Assembly (NCBI RefSeq): GCF_040744945.1
Contig: NZ_CP160453.1
Coordinates: forward strand, 7,564,001 to 7,628,000
Source: Saccharothrix sp. HUAS TT1
GTDB taxonomy: Bacteria > Actinomycetota > Actinomycetes > Mycobacteriales > Pseudonocardiaceae
DNA: 64,000 nt
Direction of reading: 5' to 3'
Position numbers and translations under genes: made by a program. Numbering within the stretch: position 1 is the stretch's first letter; each line of letters opens with the position of its first letter. The notes under the pieces were generated by a model. That model was not told the origin of the DNA and did not search any database. It saw only the letters and a list, made by a program, of their open reading frames with translations. Shown one piece after another: positions 35,658-46,160 of this stretch.

Positions 35658-38600
35658 TCAACGGCCGTCTTCCAGATCGCCTTCGGTTTCGAGGTAGGTC
35701 TTCCGCAGGGCTTCGAGCGTTTCCGCTTCCGGGTGTTCCCACATACCGCGCTCGGCCGCCTCCAGGAGGCGTTCGGAGATGCCGTGCAGCGCCCACGGGT
35801 TGGACCGGGTCAGGAAGTCCCGGTTCTCCGGGTCGAGCACGTAGCTGGCCGCCAACTGCTCGTACATCCAGTCGGCGACCACGCCGGTGGTGGCGTCGTA
35901 GCCGAACAGGTAGTCGACGGTGGCGGCGAGCTCGAACGCGCCCTTGTACCCGTGCTTGCGCATCGCGGCCAACCACCGCGGATTCACGACGCGGGCGCGG
36001 AAAATGCGGTTCGTCTCTTCGTGCAACGTCCTGGTGCGCACCGCGTCGGGCCGCGTGCTGTCGCCGACATAAGCGGCGGGCGCTTTTCCGGTCAGCGCGC
36101 GGACGGTCGCGACCATGCCGCCGTGGTACTGGAAGTAGTCGTCGGAATCGGCGATGTCGTGTTCCCGGGTGTCGATGTTCTTCGCCGCCACGGCGATGCG
36201 CTTGTAGGCGCTCTCCATCGCCGGTCGGGCTTCGACGCCGTCGAGTTCACGGCCGTACGCGTAGCCGCCCCACACCGCGTACACCTCGGCCAGATCGGCG
36301 TCGTCCCGCCAGTTCCGGCTGTCGATGAGCGGGAGCAGGCCGGCGCCGTATGCGCCCGGTTTGCTGCCGAAGATGCGCATTGTCGCCCGTCGCGGGTCGT
36401 TGTGCCGCGCAAGATCGGCTCGGGCGTGCGCCCGCACGTAGTTGTCGTCGTCCGACTCGTCGAGGTTCGCCACTAGTCGCACCGCGTCATCGAGCAGTGC
36501 CACTACGTGCGGGAATGCGTCCCGGAAGAAGCCGCTGATCCGGACCGTGACGTCGATTCGGGGTCGGTTCAACTCGATCAGCGGGATCGGTTCCAGACCG
36601 GTTACCCGGCGCGACTGGTCGTCCCACTGAGGGCGTACGCCCATCAGGGCCAGCACCTCGGCGATGTCGTCACCGGCGGTGCGCATGGCGCTGGTGCCCC
36701 AGACCGACAGGCCGACCGACGGCGGCCACTCCCCCGTCTCGGCCCGGTAGCGCTCCAGCAGCGAGTCGGCCATGGCCTGCCCGGTCTCCCAGGCCAGCCG
36801 GGACGGCACCGCCTTGGGGTCGACCGAGTAGAAGTTGCGGCCGGTGGGCAGCACGTTGACCAGGCCGCGCAGCGGCGAGCCGCTGGGACCGGCCGGGACG
36901 TAGCCGCCGTCCAGCGCGTGCAGCACGTTGGTCAGCTCGTCCGTGGTGCGGGCCAGCCTCGGCACGACCTCGACCGCGGCGAACTCCAGGATTCGCGCCA
37001 CGTCCTCGTCGTCGGTCACGCCGCGCGCGGCCGACACGTCCCAATTGGCGTCTTCCATGGCCTGGACCAGTTCGCGGGCCCGCTCCTCGACCCGGTCGGT
37101 GTCGGCCCGGTTGCCGCCACCGCCGGTCTCGACCAGGCCGAGCGCTTCGCGCAGGCCGGGCAGGGCGGCGACCTGGCCCGCCCACATCTGCTTGGCCTGC
37201 AGGATGGACAGCACCAGGTTGACCCGGGTCGGCCCGGTCGGCGCCGCGCCGAGCACGTGCAGGCCGTCGCGGATCTGGACGTCCTTGACCTCGCACAGCC
37301 AGCCGTCGACGTGCAGGATCAGCTCGTCGAACTCGGCGTCGTGCGGCCGGTCGTCCAGCCCCAGGTCGTGGTCGAGCTTGGCGGCCTGGATGAGGGTCCA
37401 GATCTGGGCCCGGATCGCCGGCAGCTTGGCCGGGTCCATCGCGGCGATGTTGCCGTGCTCGTCCAGCAGCTGCTCCAGCCGGGCGATGTCGCCGTAGCTG
37501 TCGGCCCTGGCCATCGGCGGCACCAGGTGGTCGACCAGGGTGGCGTGCGCCCGCCGCTTCGCCTGGGTGCCCTCGCCCGGGTCGTTGACCAGGAACGGGT
37601 AGATCAGCGGCAGGTCGCCGAGCGCCGCGTCCGGGCCGCAGCCCGCCGACATGCCGACGGTCTTGCCGGGCAGCCACTCCAGGTTGCCGTGCTTGCCGAC
37701 GTGCACCACGGCGTCGGCGCCGAACTCGTCCTCCAGCCACCGGTAGGCGGCCAGGTAGTGGTGGCTCGGCGGCAGGTCGGGGTCGTGGTAGATGGCGATC
37801 GGGTTCTCGCCGAAGCCGCGCGGCGGCTGCACCATCACCACGACGTTGCCGGAGCGCAGGGCGGCCAGCACGATCTCGCCGTCGGCGTCCGCCGACCGGT
37901 CCACGAACAGGTCGCCGGGCGCCGCGCCCCAGTGCTGCTCCATTCCCTGCCGGGTGTCCTCCGGCAGGGTGGCGTACCACTTGCGGTAGCGGGCCGCCGG
38001 GAGCCGGACCGGGTTGCCGCGCACCTGCTCCTCGGTCAGCCAGTCGGCGTCCTGGCCGCCGGCCGCGATCAGGGCGTGGATCAGCGCGTCGCCGTCGAGG
38101 TCGGCCACGCCGGGCAGCTCGTCACCGATGTCGTAGCCGCGCTCGGCCATCGCGGCGAGCAGCCGCACGACGCTGGCCGGGGTGTCCAGCCCGACCGCGT
38201 TGCCGATCCGGGAGTGCTTCGTCGGGTACGCCGAGAGCATGACGGCGATCCGGCGCTCGGCGGGCGGGATGTGCCGGAGCCTGCCGTGCCGGACCGCGAT
38301 GCCCGCGACCCGCGCCGCCCGCTCCTCGTCGGCGACGTAGACGGTGAGGCCGTCCTCGTCGACCTCCTTGAACGAGAACGGCACGGTGATGATCCGGCCG
38401 TCGAACTCGGGGATCGCCACCTGGGTGGCGGTGTCCAAAGGGGACAGACCATCGTCGTTGTCGTCCCACGAAGCCCGGCTGCCGGTGAGGCACAGGGCTT
38501 GCAGGATCGGCACGTCGAGCGCGGCCAGCGCGCCCACGTCCCACGCGTCGTCGTCACCGCCGGCGGACGCGGCGGCGGGCTTGGTGCCGCCGGCCGCGAG

Positions 38601-39230
38601 CACGGTGACCACCAGGGCGTCGGCCTTGCCCAGCTCGGCCAGCAGCCCCGGGTCCGCCGCGCGCAGCGAGGCGCAGTAGACCGGCAGCGGGCGACCGCCC
38701 TTGGCCACGATCGCGTCGCACAGCGCGTGCACGAACGCCGTGTTCCCGGCCACGTGGTGGGCGCGGTAGTACAGCACCGCGACGGTCGGCCCCTCCCCCG
38801 CGTCGTCGCGCTCCAGCAGGCCCCAGGTCGGCGTCGGCTCGGGCGGCGCGAAGCCGTGGCCGGTGAGCAGCACCGTGTCGGACAGGAAGTCGTGCAGCTG
38901 GGCGAGGTTGGCCGCGCCGCCGTGCGCCAGGTAGGCGTGCGCCTCCGCGCAGACGCCGCCGGGCACGGTGGACAGCTCCATCAGCGGCGCGTCCGGGTTC
39001 TGCTCACCGCCCAGCACGACGACCGGCAGGCCGGAGGCGAGCAGCCAGTCCAGCCCCTCCTCCCACATCCGGCGACCGCCGAGGATGCGCACGACCACCA
39101 GGTCGACGCCCTCCACCAGCGCCGGGAGGTCGTCCACAGCGGTGCGGGCGGGGTTGGCCAGGCGGAAGTCGGCAGTGCTGGCGCGAGCGGACAGCAGGTC
39201 CGTGTCGGAGGTCGACAGCAGCAGGATCAC
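35658..39230 (-). CDS. cobN: Cobaltochelatase subunit CobN
   Basis: 1190-residue large subunit of the ATP-dependent aerobic cobaltochelatase, inserting cobalt into hydrogenobyrinic acid a,c-diamide. Segments typical of CobN/BchH are seen: KHGNLEWLPGKTVGMS near the middle, VNLVLSILQAKQMWAG, GRNFYSVDPKAVPSRLAWE, and the C-terminal GMVATVRALTGKAP with MRKHGYKGAFELAATVDYLF. GTG at 39230. The CobS/CobT partners are not in the window. Controlled by the cobalamin riboswitch upstream. Confidence 0.95.
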   Translation of the reverse strand: MILLLSTSDTDLLSARASTADFRLANPARTAVDDLPALVEGVDLVVVRILGGRRMWEEGLDWLLASGLPVVVLGGEQNPDAPLMELSTVPGGVCAEAHAYLAHGGAANLAQLHDFLSDTVLLTGHGFAPPEPTPTWGLLERDDAGEGPTVAVLYYRAHHVAGNTAFVHALCDAIVAKGGRPLPVYCASLRAADPGLLAELGKADALVVTVLAAGGTKPAAASAGGDDDAWDVGALAALDVPILQALCLTGSRASWDDNDDGLSPLDTATQVAIPEFDGRIITVPFSFKEVDEDGLTVYVADEERAARVAGIAVRHGRLRHIPPAERRIAVMLSAYPTKHSRIGNAVGLDTPASVVRLLAAMAERGYDIGDELPGVADLDGDALIHALIAAGGQDADWLTEEQVRGNPVRLPAARYRKWYATLPEDTRQGMEQHWGAAPGDLFVDRSADADGEIVLAALRSGNVVVMVQPPRGFGENPIAIYHDPDLPPSHHYLAAYRWLEDEFGADAVVHVGKHGNLEWLPGKTVGMSAGCGPDAALGDLPLIYPFLVNDPGEGTQAKRRAHATLVDHLVPPMARADSYGDIARLEQLLDEHGNIAAMDPAKLPAIRAQIWTLIQAAKLDHDLGLDDRPHDAEFDELILHVDGWLCEVKDVQIRDGLHVLGAAPTGPTRVNLVLSILQAKQMWAGQVAALPGLREALGLVETGGGGNRADTDRVEERARELVQAMEDANWDVSAARGVTDDEDVARILEFAAVEVVPRLARTTDELTNVLHALDGGYVPAGPSGSPLRGLVNVLPTGRNFYSVDPKAVPSRLAWETGQAMADSLLERYRAETGEWPPSVGLSVWGTSAMRTAGDDIAEVLALMGVRPQWDDQSRRVTGLEPIPLIELNRPRIDVTVRISGFFRDAFPHVVALLDDAVRLVANLDESDDDNYVRAHARADLARHNDPRRATMRIFGSKPGAYGAGLLPLIDSRNWRDDADLAEVYAVWGGYAYGRELDGVEARPAMESAYKRIAVAAKNIDTREHDIADSDDYFQYHGGMVATVRALTGKAPAAYVGDSTRPDAVRTRTLHEETNRIFRARVVNPRWLAAMRKHGYKGAFELAATVDYLFGYDATTGVVADWMYEQLAASYVLDPENRDFLTRSNPWALHGISERLLEAAERGMWEHPEAETLEALRKTYLETEGDLEDGR

Positions 39231-39264
39231 GTGCGGGCTCCATCCCTCGGGGGTCCTCGCCCCG

Positions 39265-39380
39265 GTCGTGGGTTACGGCGAGCGGAGTTCCTGACTCCCG
39301 GGGCCTCCCCCGGTCACAGTGGCGGGACCGCGCCGGATTTCCACCGGCTTCCTCCTGCTGCTTCGCCGTTCGGAGGTCAC
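39265..39380 (-). ncRNA. Cobalamin riboswitch of cobN
   Basis: Minus-strand RNA has the conserved core GGAAGCCGGTGGAAATCCGG, then GCGGTCCCGCCACTGTGA and GAGTCAGGAACTCC, the hallmark of the B12 riboswitch, between the promoter region and the cobN GTG. Expected to switch cobN off when adenosylcobalamin is plentiful. Ends approximate. Confidence 0.85.
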
Positions 39381-39398
39381 CCTAACGGCAGTTAGCAT
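39379..39398. promoter_or_regulatory. Overlapping divergent -10 boxes of cobN and cobG
   Basis: Plus strand TAGCAT (39393-39398) lies 7 bp before the cobG ATG, a leaderless arrangement. Minus strand TAGGGT (39379-39384) would start the riboswitch RNA. They flank the small palindrome CTAAC-GGCA-GTTAG (39382-39395). Confidence 0.45.
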
Positions 39399-39405
39399 CC
39401 AGACC

Positions 39406-40416
39406 ATGCCCACCGACCGAGTTCGCCCGGACGCCTGCCCGGGAGCGATCGACGTGCACCAGGCCGCCGACGGCGGGCTGGCCCGCGTGCGGGTGCCCGG
39501 CGGCGCGTTGACCGCCGTCCAGGTGGACGCGCTGCGGACCGCCGCGCTGGAGCTGGGCGACGGGTCCCTGGAGCTGACCTCGCGGGCGAACCTGCAGATC
39601 AGGGGCTTGCCACCGGGTGCGGAAACGGAACTCGGCGCACGCTTGCGCGACGTCGGCCTGCTGCCCTCGATGACGCACGAGCGGGTGCGGAACATCGTCG
39701 CCGCGCCGCTGGAGGACAACCAGGCGCTGGTCGGCTCGATCGACGCGGCCCTGTGCTCGGAACCGGGGTTGGCGGCCCTGCCAGGGCGTTTCCTGGTCAC
39801 GGTGGGTCACGCGGTCAGCGGCCTGTCGGGTGACATCGGGCTCGTCGGTGACGCGTTGTTCCTGGCGGGACACGATTCAGGGCTCCGCGTCACCGACCCG
39901 GTCGAGGCCGTGGTGACCGCCGCTCAGCTGTTCCAGCGACTGCGCGGCGACGCCTGGCGGCTGTCCGAAGTGGACGGCGGTGTGCGGAAGATCACGGCCG
40001 CGCTGGGCGTTCCGGGTGACGCCCGGATCGAACCGGCTGTGACGCCCGTCGCACCCGGGACGCACGGTTCCGCCGTCGTGGCGGGCGTTCCGCTGGGCCG
40101 GTGGGACGCGCGGCTGCTCGCCGGCGTGCCGGTCCGGCTCACGCCGTGGCGGAGCGTGGTGCTGCCGTCCGGGAGCGGTGCCGGCGGCTTGTTCACGTCG
40201 CCGGACTCGCCGTGGCACGGCGTCAGCGCCTGCACGGGCCGGCCGGGGTGCGCGAAGTCGCTGGCCGACGTCCGGGCCGACGCGGCCCGGTGGATCGAGA
40301 CCCGGACCGCGCCGGGTCGCGCGCACTGGTCGGGCTGCGCCCGGCGGTGCGGTCGGCCGGCGGGTGGCGCGGTGGAGTTCGTCGCGACCGGCGACGGGTA
40401 CGAGGAGATCAGGTGA
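39406..40416 (+). CDS. cobG: Precorrin-3B synthase CobG
   Basis: 336-residue sulfite/nitrite-reductase-like monooxygenase that makes precorrin-3B with O2. Duplicated ferredoxin-like half-domains ([14 protein letters not shown]) and the 4Fe-4S ligands in [12 protein letters not shown] and [15 protein letters not shown] at 39406 is leaderless by the -10 spacing; an upstream in-frame start would cross the promoter. Marks the oxygen-dependent B12 route. First gene of cobG-cobH-cobIJ. Confidence 0.9.
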   Translation: MPTDRVRPDACPGAIDVHQAADGGLARVRVPGGALTAVQVDALRTAALELGDGSLELTSRANLQIRGLPPGAETELGARLRDVGLLPSMTHERVRNIVAAPLEDNQALVGSIDAALCSEPGLAALPGRFLVTVGHAVSGLSGDIGLVGDALFLAGHDSGLRVTDPVEAVVTAAQLFQRLRGDAWRLSEVDGGVRKITAALGVPGDARIEPAVTPVAPGTHGSAVVAGVPLGRWDARLLAGVPVRLTPWRSVVLPSGSGAGGLFTSPDSPWHGVSACTGRPGCAKSLADVRADAARWIETRTAPGRAHWSGCARRCGRPAGGAVEFVATGDGYEEIR

Positions 40417-41039
40417 CCAGCTACGTCAAGGACGGCGCGGAGATCTACCGCCGCTCCTTCGCCACCATCCGCGCCGAGGCCGACCTGGCGCGGTTCCCCG
40501 AGGACGTGGCCAGGGTGGTGGTGCGCATGATCCACGCCTGCGGGATGGTCGACCTGGTCGGGGACGTCGGCTTCTCGCCGGCCGTGGTGCGGGACGCGCG
40601 TGCCGCCCTGCTGGCGGGCGCGCCGGTGCTGTGCGACGCGCAGATGGTCGCGGCGGGCGTGACCCGGCGTCGGCTGCCGGCCGACAACGAGGTCGTCTGC
40701 ACGTTGAGCGACCCGCGGGTGCCGGGACTGGCCGCGGAGATGGGCAACACGCGCAGCGCCGCCGCGCTGGAGCTGTGGCGCGACAGGCTGGACGGCGCGG
40801 TGGTCGCCATCGGCAACGCGCCGACCGCGTTGTTCCACCTGCTGGACATGGTGGCGGCGGGCGCGCCCCGACCGGCGGCCGTGCTGGGCGTGCCGGTCGG
40901 GTTCATCGGCGCGGCCGAGTCGAAGGACGCCCTGGCGGCCAACGCGCTGGGGTTGGAGCACCTGGTCGTGCGCGGGCGGCGGGGCGGCAGCGCCATGACC
41001 GCGGCGGCGATCAACGCGATCGCGAGCGAGGACGAATGA
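40413..41039 (+). CDS. cobH: Precorrin-8X methylmutase CobH
   Basis: 208 residues; MIHACGMVD holds the catalytic His that moves the C-11 methyl to C-12, and [12 protein letters not shown] with [12 protein letters not shown] and [11 protein letters not shown] are family motifs. GTG at 40413 overlaps the cobG stop (GTGA), and its stop overlaps cobIJ (ATGA). Confidence 0.93.
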   Translation: MTSYVKDGAEIYRRSFATIRAEADLARFPEDVARVVVRMIHACGMVDLVGDVGFSPAVVRDARAALLAGAPVLCDAQMVAAGVTRRRLPADNEVVCTLSDPRVPGLAAEMGNTRSAAALELWRDRLDGAVVAIGNAPTALFHLLDMVAAGAPRPAAVLGVPVGFIGAAESKDALAANALGLEHLVVRGRRGGSAMTAAAINAIASEDE

Positions 41040-42508
41040 CGGGCAAGCTGTACGGCGTCGGTGTCGGTCCGGGCGACCCGGAGCTGGTGACCGTCAAGGC
41101 GGCGCGGCTGATCGGCGAGGCGGACGTGGTCGTGTTCCACAGCGCCCGCCACGGCCGCAGCGTGGCACGGCGGATCGCCGCGCCCTACCTGCGCGCCGGG
41201 CAGGTCGAGGAGCAGCTGGTCTACCCCGTCACCACCGAGGACTCCGACGACTACCAGGGCGAGATCGACGCGTTCTACGAGGAGTGCGCGGCCCGGTTGG
41301 CCGCGCACCTGGACGCCGGTCGCACGGTGGTCGTGCTGGCAGCGGGCGACCCGTTCTTCTACGGCTCCTACATGCACCTGCACAAGCGGTTGGCGCACCG
41401 GTACGAGGCCGAGGTGGTGCCGGGCGTGACGTCGGTGAGCGCCGGCGCGGCGGTGATCGGCCGGCCGCTGGTGGAGCGGGACGAGGTGCTGACCGTGCTG
41501 CCGGGCACGCTGTCGACCGACGACCTGGTCGAGCACCTGAGCGGCGGCGACCCGGTGGCGATCGTGAAGCTGGGGCGGACGTTCCCGCGGGTGCGCGAGG
41601 CGTTGGCGCGGGCGGGCCGGCTGGACGAGGCGTGGTACGTGGAGCGGGCGACGACCGGCGGTCAGCGCACCGCGCCGCTGTCCGAGGTGGACGCCGAGGA
41701 CGTGCCGTACTTCTCGCTGGCGCTGCTGCCGAGCGACCCCGCTCCCCGCAGGACCGCCGAGGGCGGGACCACCGGGGGCGAGGTCGTCGTGGTCGGGCTC
41801 GGCCCGGCCGGTCCGGAGTGGCTGACGCCGGAGGCGCGGCGGGCCCTCGCGGCGGCCGACGACCTGGTCGGCTACGTGACCTACCTGAACCGGGTGCCGG
41901 TGGACCCGCGGCAGCGGCGGCACGCCTCGGACAACAAGGTGGAGGCCGAGCGGGCGGCGTTCGCGCTGGACCTGGCCAAGCGCGGGCGGCGGGTCGCGGT
42001 GGTGTCCTCGGGCGACCCCGGCGTGTTCGCGATGGCCAGCGCGGTGCTGGAGGTGGCGACCGAGGAGCAGTTCTCCGGTGTGCCGGTGCGGGTGCTGCCG
42101 GGGCTGACCGCCGCGCACGCGGTGGCCAGCCGGGTCGGCGCGCCGCTCGGGCACGACTACTGCGTGGTGTCGCTGTCGGACCGGCTCAAGCCGTGGGAGG
42201 TCATCGAGGGGCGGTTGGCGGCGGCGGCGGGCGCCGACCTGGTGCTGGCGATCTACAACCCGGCCTCGCGCAGCCGCACGTGGCAGGTGGAGAAGGCGCG
42301 GGACGTGCTGCTGCGACACCGGTCCCCCGACACGCCGGTGGTCGTCGGGCGCGACGTCGGCGGGCCGGAGGAGTCCGTGCGGGTGGTGCGGCTGGCCGAG
42401 CTGGACGCGTCCACCGTGGACATGCGGTGCCTGCTGCTGATCGGGTCGTCGCAGACCACGGTCAGCGCGCGCGGCACCGTGTTCACCCCGCGCCGCTACC
42501 CCGGGTGA
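41036..42508 (+). CDS. cobIJ: Fused precorrin-2 C20- and precorrin-3B C17-methyltransferase CobIJ
   Basis: 490 residues. Residues 1-235 are CobI ([28 protein letters not shown]); about 250-490 are CobJ ([40 protein letters not shown]). Both are SAM-dependent tetrapyrrole methylases with GxGxGD and GDP loops. The fusion is common in actinobacteria. Its 3' end overlaps the convergent cobK by 26 bp. Confidence 0.93.
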   Translation: MTGKLYGVGVGPGDPELVTVKAARLIGEADVVVFHSARHGRSVARRIAAPYLRAGQVEEQLVYPVTTEDSDDYQGEIDAFYEECAARLAAHLDAGRTVVVLAAGDPFFYGSYMHLHKRLAHRYEAEVVPGVTSVSAGAAVIGRPLVERDEVLTVLPGTLSTDDLVEHLSGGDPVAIVKLGRTFPRVREALARAGRLDEAWYVERATTGGQRTAPLSEVDAEDVPYFSLALLPSDPAPRRTAEGGTTGGEVVVVGLGPAGPEWLTPEARRALAAADDLVGYVTYLNRVPVDPRQRRHASDNKVEAERAAFALDLAKRGRRVAVVSSGDPGVFAMASAVLEVATEEQFSGVPVRVLPGLTAAHAVASRVGAPLGHDYCVVSLSDRLKPWEVIEGRLAAAAGADLVLAIYNPASRSRTWQVEKARDVLLRHRSPDTPVVVGRDVGGPEESVRVVRLAELDASTVDMRCLLLIGSSQTTVSARGTVFTPRRYPG

Positions 42509-43190
42509 GCCAGTCGACGGCCTCGGCCACCGTCTCCACCAGCGGCGCGCGGGGTGGCGGTGGCCGGCGCACGACCACGACCGGCAGGCCGAGGTGACGG
42601 GCGGCGGTCAGCTTGGCCGCCGTCATCGGCCCGCCGCTGTCCTTGGTGACCAGCACCTCGATCCGGTGCTCGCGCAGGAGCGCCAGCTCGCCGTCCACTG
42701 TGTACGGTCCGCGGTCGAGGAGGAGCTCCACGCGCGGGTTCGGCGGGTCGGGCGGGTCGACGGTGCGGGCGACCCCGCCGGTGAACGCGGCCAGCTCCTG
42801 GCGCCCGGTGGTGATGAACGCCCGGCGGCCCGCGACCAGCGCGGCGGCCTCGGCGACGCTGTCCACGTACCGCCAGCCGTCCTCGGGCGGCCAGCCGGGT
42901 CGGCGCAGCACCAGGAACGGCGTGCCGGTCGCGGTCGTGGCGGCGAGGGCGTTCGCGGTGATGCGGTCGGCGAACGGGTGGGTGGCGTCCACGACGGCGC
43001 CCACCCGTTCCGCGCGCAGGTAGGCCACCAGCCCCTCCACGCCGCCGAAGCCGCCGACGCGGACCTCGCCCTCGGGCAGCTTCGGGTCGGCCACCCGGCC
43101 CGCCAGCGACGAGACCACCCGCACCCCGGTCAGCGCCGCCGCCAGCGCGCGGGCCTCCCCGGTGCCACCCAGCACCAGCACGGTCCTCAC
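42483..43190 (-). CDS. cobK: Precorrin-6A reductase CobK
   Basis: 235-residue CobK/CbiJ: VLVLGGTGEARALAAAL nucleotide loop, VVDATHPFADRI and FITTGRQELAAF, LLVTKDSGG-like VLVTKDSGGPMTAAK. Uses NADPH. GTG at 43190, only 20 bp from the divergent cbiD start. Confidence 0.92.
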   Translation of the reverse strand: MRTVLVLGGTGEARALAAALTGVRVVSSLAGRVADPKLPEGEVRVGGFGGVEGLVAYLRAERVGAVVDATHPFADRITANALAATTATGTPFLVLRRPGWPPEDGWRYVDSVAEAAALVAGRRAFITTGRQELAAFTGGVARTVDPPDPPNPRVELLLDRGPYTVDGELALLREHRIEVLVTKDSGGPMTAAKLTAARHLGLPVVVVRRPPPPRAPLVETVAEAVDWLTRGSGAG

Positions 43191-43210
43191 GGCTGTTGCA
43201 TCCTGACGTC

Positions 43211-44269
43211 GTGAGCACGAACCTGCGCTTCGGCTGGACGACCGGCGCCTGCGCCACCGCCGCCACCACGGCGGCGTACACCGCGCTGCTCACCGGCGAG
43301 TTCCCCGACCCGGTGCGGATCACCCTGCCGAAGGGCCAGACCCCGTCGTTCGCCCTGGCCCGCGAAGCGCTGGACGCCGACCGGGCGTTCGCGGCGGTCG
43401 TGAAGGACGCGGGCGACGACCCGGACGTCACGCACGGCGCGCTGGTCGGGGCCTCGGTCCGGCACGGCGAGCCGGGCAGCGGCGTGGTGTTCGAGGCGGG
43501 CCCCGGCGTGGGCACGGTGACCAAGCCCGGCCTGCCGCTGGCGGTGGGCGAACCCGCCGTCAACCCCGTGCCCCGGCAGATGATGCGCGAGCACGTCCAG
43601 CGGGTCGCCGCCGAGCACGGCGGCGCCGGCGACGTGGTCGTGACCGTCTCCGTCGAGCACGGCGAGGAGCTGGCCCGCAAGACCTGGAACCCCCGGTTGG
43701 GCATCCTGGGCGGCCTGTCCATCCTCGGCACGACCGGGATCGTCGTGCCGTACTCGTGCTCGGCGTGGATCGACAGCATCCGGCGCGGCGTCGACGTGGC
43801 CCGCGCTCAGGGCTACGAGCACGTGGCCGGGTGCACCGGGAGCACGTCGGAGAAGGTCGCGGCGGCCCTGCACGGCCTGCCCGAGGACGCGCTGCTGGAC
43901 ATGGGCGACTTCGCCGGCGCCGTGCTGAAGTACCTGCGCCGCCACCCCGTGCCGCGGCTGACCGTCGCGGGCGGGATCGGCAAGCTGTCCAAGCTCGCCG
44001 ACGGCCACCTGGACCTGCACTCGGGGCGCTCGCAGGTGGACCTCGGCTTCCTGGCGTCCCTGGTGGACGACCCCGCGGTGGCCTCGGCGGTGCGCGGGGC
44101 GAACACGGCGCTCGGCGCGCTGCAGGTGTGCCAGGCCGCCGACGTGCCGCTGGGCGACCTGGTCGCCGCGCGGGCCAAGGCCACGGCCGACGACGTGCTG
44201 CGCGGCGCGCCGGTTACCGTCGACGTGATCGTGATCGACCGCGGCGGCACGGTCGTCGGCCGGGCCTGA
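43211..44269 (+). CDS. cbiD: Cobalt-precorrin-5B C1-methyltransferase CbiD
   Basis: 352 residues; RFGWTTGACATAATTAAYTAL is the CbiD N-terminus, PVPRQMMREHV and GTTGIVVPYSCSAWI are further family blocks. SAM-dependent C-1 methylation and deacylation. It replaces CobF of the classical aerobic pathway although CobG is present. GTG at 43211 is chosen; a TTG five codons earlier would almost touch cobK. Confidence 0.9.
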   Translation: MSTNLRFGWTTGACATAATTAAYTALLTGEFPDPVRITLPKGQTPSFALAREALDADRAFAAVVKDAGDDPDVTHGALVGASVRHGEPGSGVVFEAGPGVGTVTKPGLPLAVGEPAVNPVPRQMMREHVQRVAAEHGGAGDVVVTVSVEHGEELARKTWNPRLGILGGLSILGTTGIVVPYSCSAWIDSIRRGVDVARAQGYEHVAGCTGSTSEKVAAALHGLPEDALLDMGDFAGAVLKYLRRHPVPRLTVAGGIGKLSKLADGHLDLHSGRSQVDLGFLASLVDDPAVASAVRGANTALGALQVCQAADVPLGDLVAARAKATADDVLRGAPVTVDVIVIDRGGTVVGRA

Positions 44270-44274
44270 ACCCG

Positions 44275-45018
44275 TCACGACCGGCTGCGGGTGGTCGAGT
44301 ACAGGTGGCTGTCCGGGAAGCCCTCGGCCGTGAGCACCCGACCGACGACGATGACCGCGGTCCGCTGCACCCCCGCGGCCCGCACCTGGTCGGCGATGTC
44401 GGCCAACGTGCCGCGCAGGACCAGCTCGTCGTCGCGGCTCGCGCGGGCGACCACCGCGACCGGGCAGTCCGCGCCGTAGTTCGGCAGCAGGTCGGCCACC
44501 ACCTCCACGATCCGCTGCACGGCCAGGTGCAGCACGATCGTGGCGCCGGGCCGCCCCAGCTCCGCCAGGTCCTCGCCCGGCGGCATGGGCGTGGCGCGGG
44601 CGGCCGTCCGGGTCAGGATGACGGTCTGCCCGACACCGGGCACGGTCAGCTCGCGGTTCAACGACGCCGCCGCGGCGGCGAACGCGGGCACGCCCGGCGT
44701 CACGTCGTACGGGATGCCCAGCGCGTCCAGCCTGCGCATCTGCTCGGCCATCGCGCTGAACACCGACGGGTCGCCCGAGTGCAGCCGCGCCACGTCCCGC
44801 CCGGCGGCGTGCGCGGCGGCCAGCTCGGCGGTGATCTCGTCCAGGTCGAGGGCCGCGGTGTCCACCAGCCGGGCGTCGGCCGGGCAGTGCTCCAGCACCT
44901 CCACCGGGACCAGCGCGCCCGCGTACAGGCAGACCGGCGACCCGGCGATGATCCGGGCCGCCCGCAGGGTCAGCAGGTCGGCCGCGCCGGGCCCGGCGCC
45001 GATGAAGTGGACGGTCAC
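44275..45018 (-). CDS. cobM: Precorrin-4 C11-methyltransferase CobM
   Basis: 247-residue SAM-dependent tetrapyrrole methylase: [32 protein letters not shown] and [19 protein letters not shown] are CobM motifs. GTG at 45018 overlaps the cobL stop (GTGA) and has AAGGAGAG before it. Confidence 0.93.
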   Translation of the reverse strand: MTVHFIGAGPGAADLLTLRAARIIAGSPVCLYAGALVPVEVLEHCPADARLVDTAALDLDEITAELAAAHAAGRDVARLHSGDPSVFSAMAEQMRRLDALGIPYDVTPGVPAFAAAAASLNRELTVPGVGQTVILTRTAARATPMPPGEDLAELGRPGATIVLHLAVQRIVEVVADLLPNYGADCPVAVVARASRDDELVLRGTLADIADQVRAAGVQRTAVIVVGRVLTAEGFPDSHLYSTTRSRS

Positions 45019-46160
45019 GCGCTCTCCTTGGTCACGACCCACGTGGTCACGGGCAGCTGCGGTCGCCAGGCGGTGAAGCCGCCGATGGCGGTCGCCCGGC
45101 TGACCTCCAACCGGGTCAGGTCGCCGCCCAGCTCGCCGTGCCACCGGGTCAGCACGGCCTCGGACTCCAGCGTCACCGCGTTGGCCACCAACCGCCCACC
45201 GGGCTTGAGCGCGTCCCAGCACCGCTCGACCACGCCTTCGGCGGTGAGGCCGCCACCGATGAACACCGCGTCGGGTGCTTCGAGGTCCAGCGCCCCGGGC
45301 GACGACCCGACGACCACTTGGACGTTCGGCACGCCCAGCGCCGTGGCGTTGCGGGTGACGCGCGCCGCGCGCTCGGCGTGCTGCTCGACGGCGACGGCCC
45401 GGCAGCCCGGGTGCGCGCGGCACCACTCGACCGCGATACTGCCCGCGCCCGCGCCGACGTCCCACAGCAGCTCACCGGGGCGGGGGGCGAGCAGCGCCAA
45501 CGTCACGGCGCGCACCTCGCGCTTGGTCAGCTGGCCGTCGTGCTCGTAGGAGTCGTCCGGGCGGCCCGGCACGAGCGACATCCCCTCCACCCCGCACTCC
45601 ACCGCGAGGACGTGCAGCGGATCGGCGTCGAGCGAGTGGTGCACCCTCTCCCCCGGCCCGCCCAGCTGCTCCAGCACGGTCAGCCGCGCGGTCGGCGCCA
45701 GCGCGGCCACCTCCCGCGGGTCGCCGCCCAGCACCAGCACGCGCCGGCCGGGGTGCAGGTGCGGCACGAGGAGTGCGGCGGGCTTGCCCACCAGGCTGAC
45801 CACCTCGACGTCGTCCAGCGCCCACCCCAGCCGCGCGCACGCCAGCGACACCGACGACGGGTGCGGCACCACCCGGACCCGCCGCGCGCCCAGCAGCCGG
45901 ACCAACGTCGTCCCGATGCCGTGGAACATCGGGTCGCCGCTGGCCAGCACGCCCACCCGACGCCCCGCGTACCGCTCCAGCAGCCCCGGCAGGGCGGGCA
46001 CCAGCGGCGACGGCCACACCACCCGCTCGAACCCGCCGGGGACCAGGTCGAGCTGCCGGGCGCTGCCCATCAGCACCTCGCACGCCCCGACCGCGTCCCG
46101 CGACGCCGCCGGCAGGCCGGCCCACCCGTCGGCCCCGATGCCGATGACCGTGACGCTCAC
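45015..46160 (-). CDS. cobL: Precorrin-6Y C5,15-methyltransferase (decarboxylating) CobL
   Basis: 381 residues with two domains: N-terminal CbiE-type methylase ([23 protein letters not shown]) and C-terminal CbiT-type methylase/decarboxylase ([16 protein letters not shown]). Adds methyls at C-5 and C-15 and removes the C-12 acetate carboxyl. GTG at 46160 overlaps the PPOX gene stop. Confidence 0.93.
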   Translation of the reverse strand: MSVTVIGIGADGWAGLPAASRDAVGACEVLMGSARQLDLVPGGFERVVWPSPLVPALPGLLERYAGRRVGVLASGDPMFHGIGTTLVRLLGARRVRVVPHPSSVSLACARLGWALDDVEVVSLVGKPAALLVPHLHPGRRVLVLGGDPREVAALAPTARLTVLEQLGGPGERVHHSLDADPLHVLAVECGVEGMSLVPGRPDDSYEHDGQLTKREVRAVTLALLAPRPGELLWDVGAGAGSIAVEWCRAHPGCRAVAVEQHAERAARVTRNATALGVPNVQVVVGSSPGALDLEAPDAVFIGGGLTAEGVVERCWDALKPGGRLVANAVTLESEAVLTRWHGELGGDLTRLEVSRATAIGGFTAWRPQLPVTTWVVTKESA

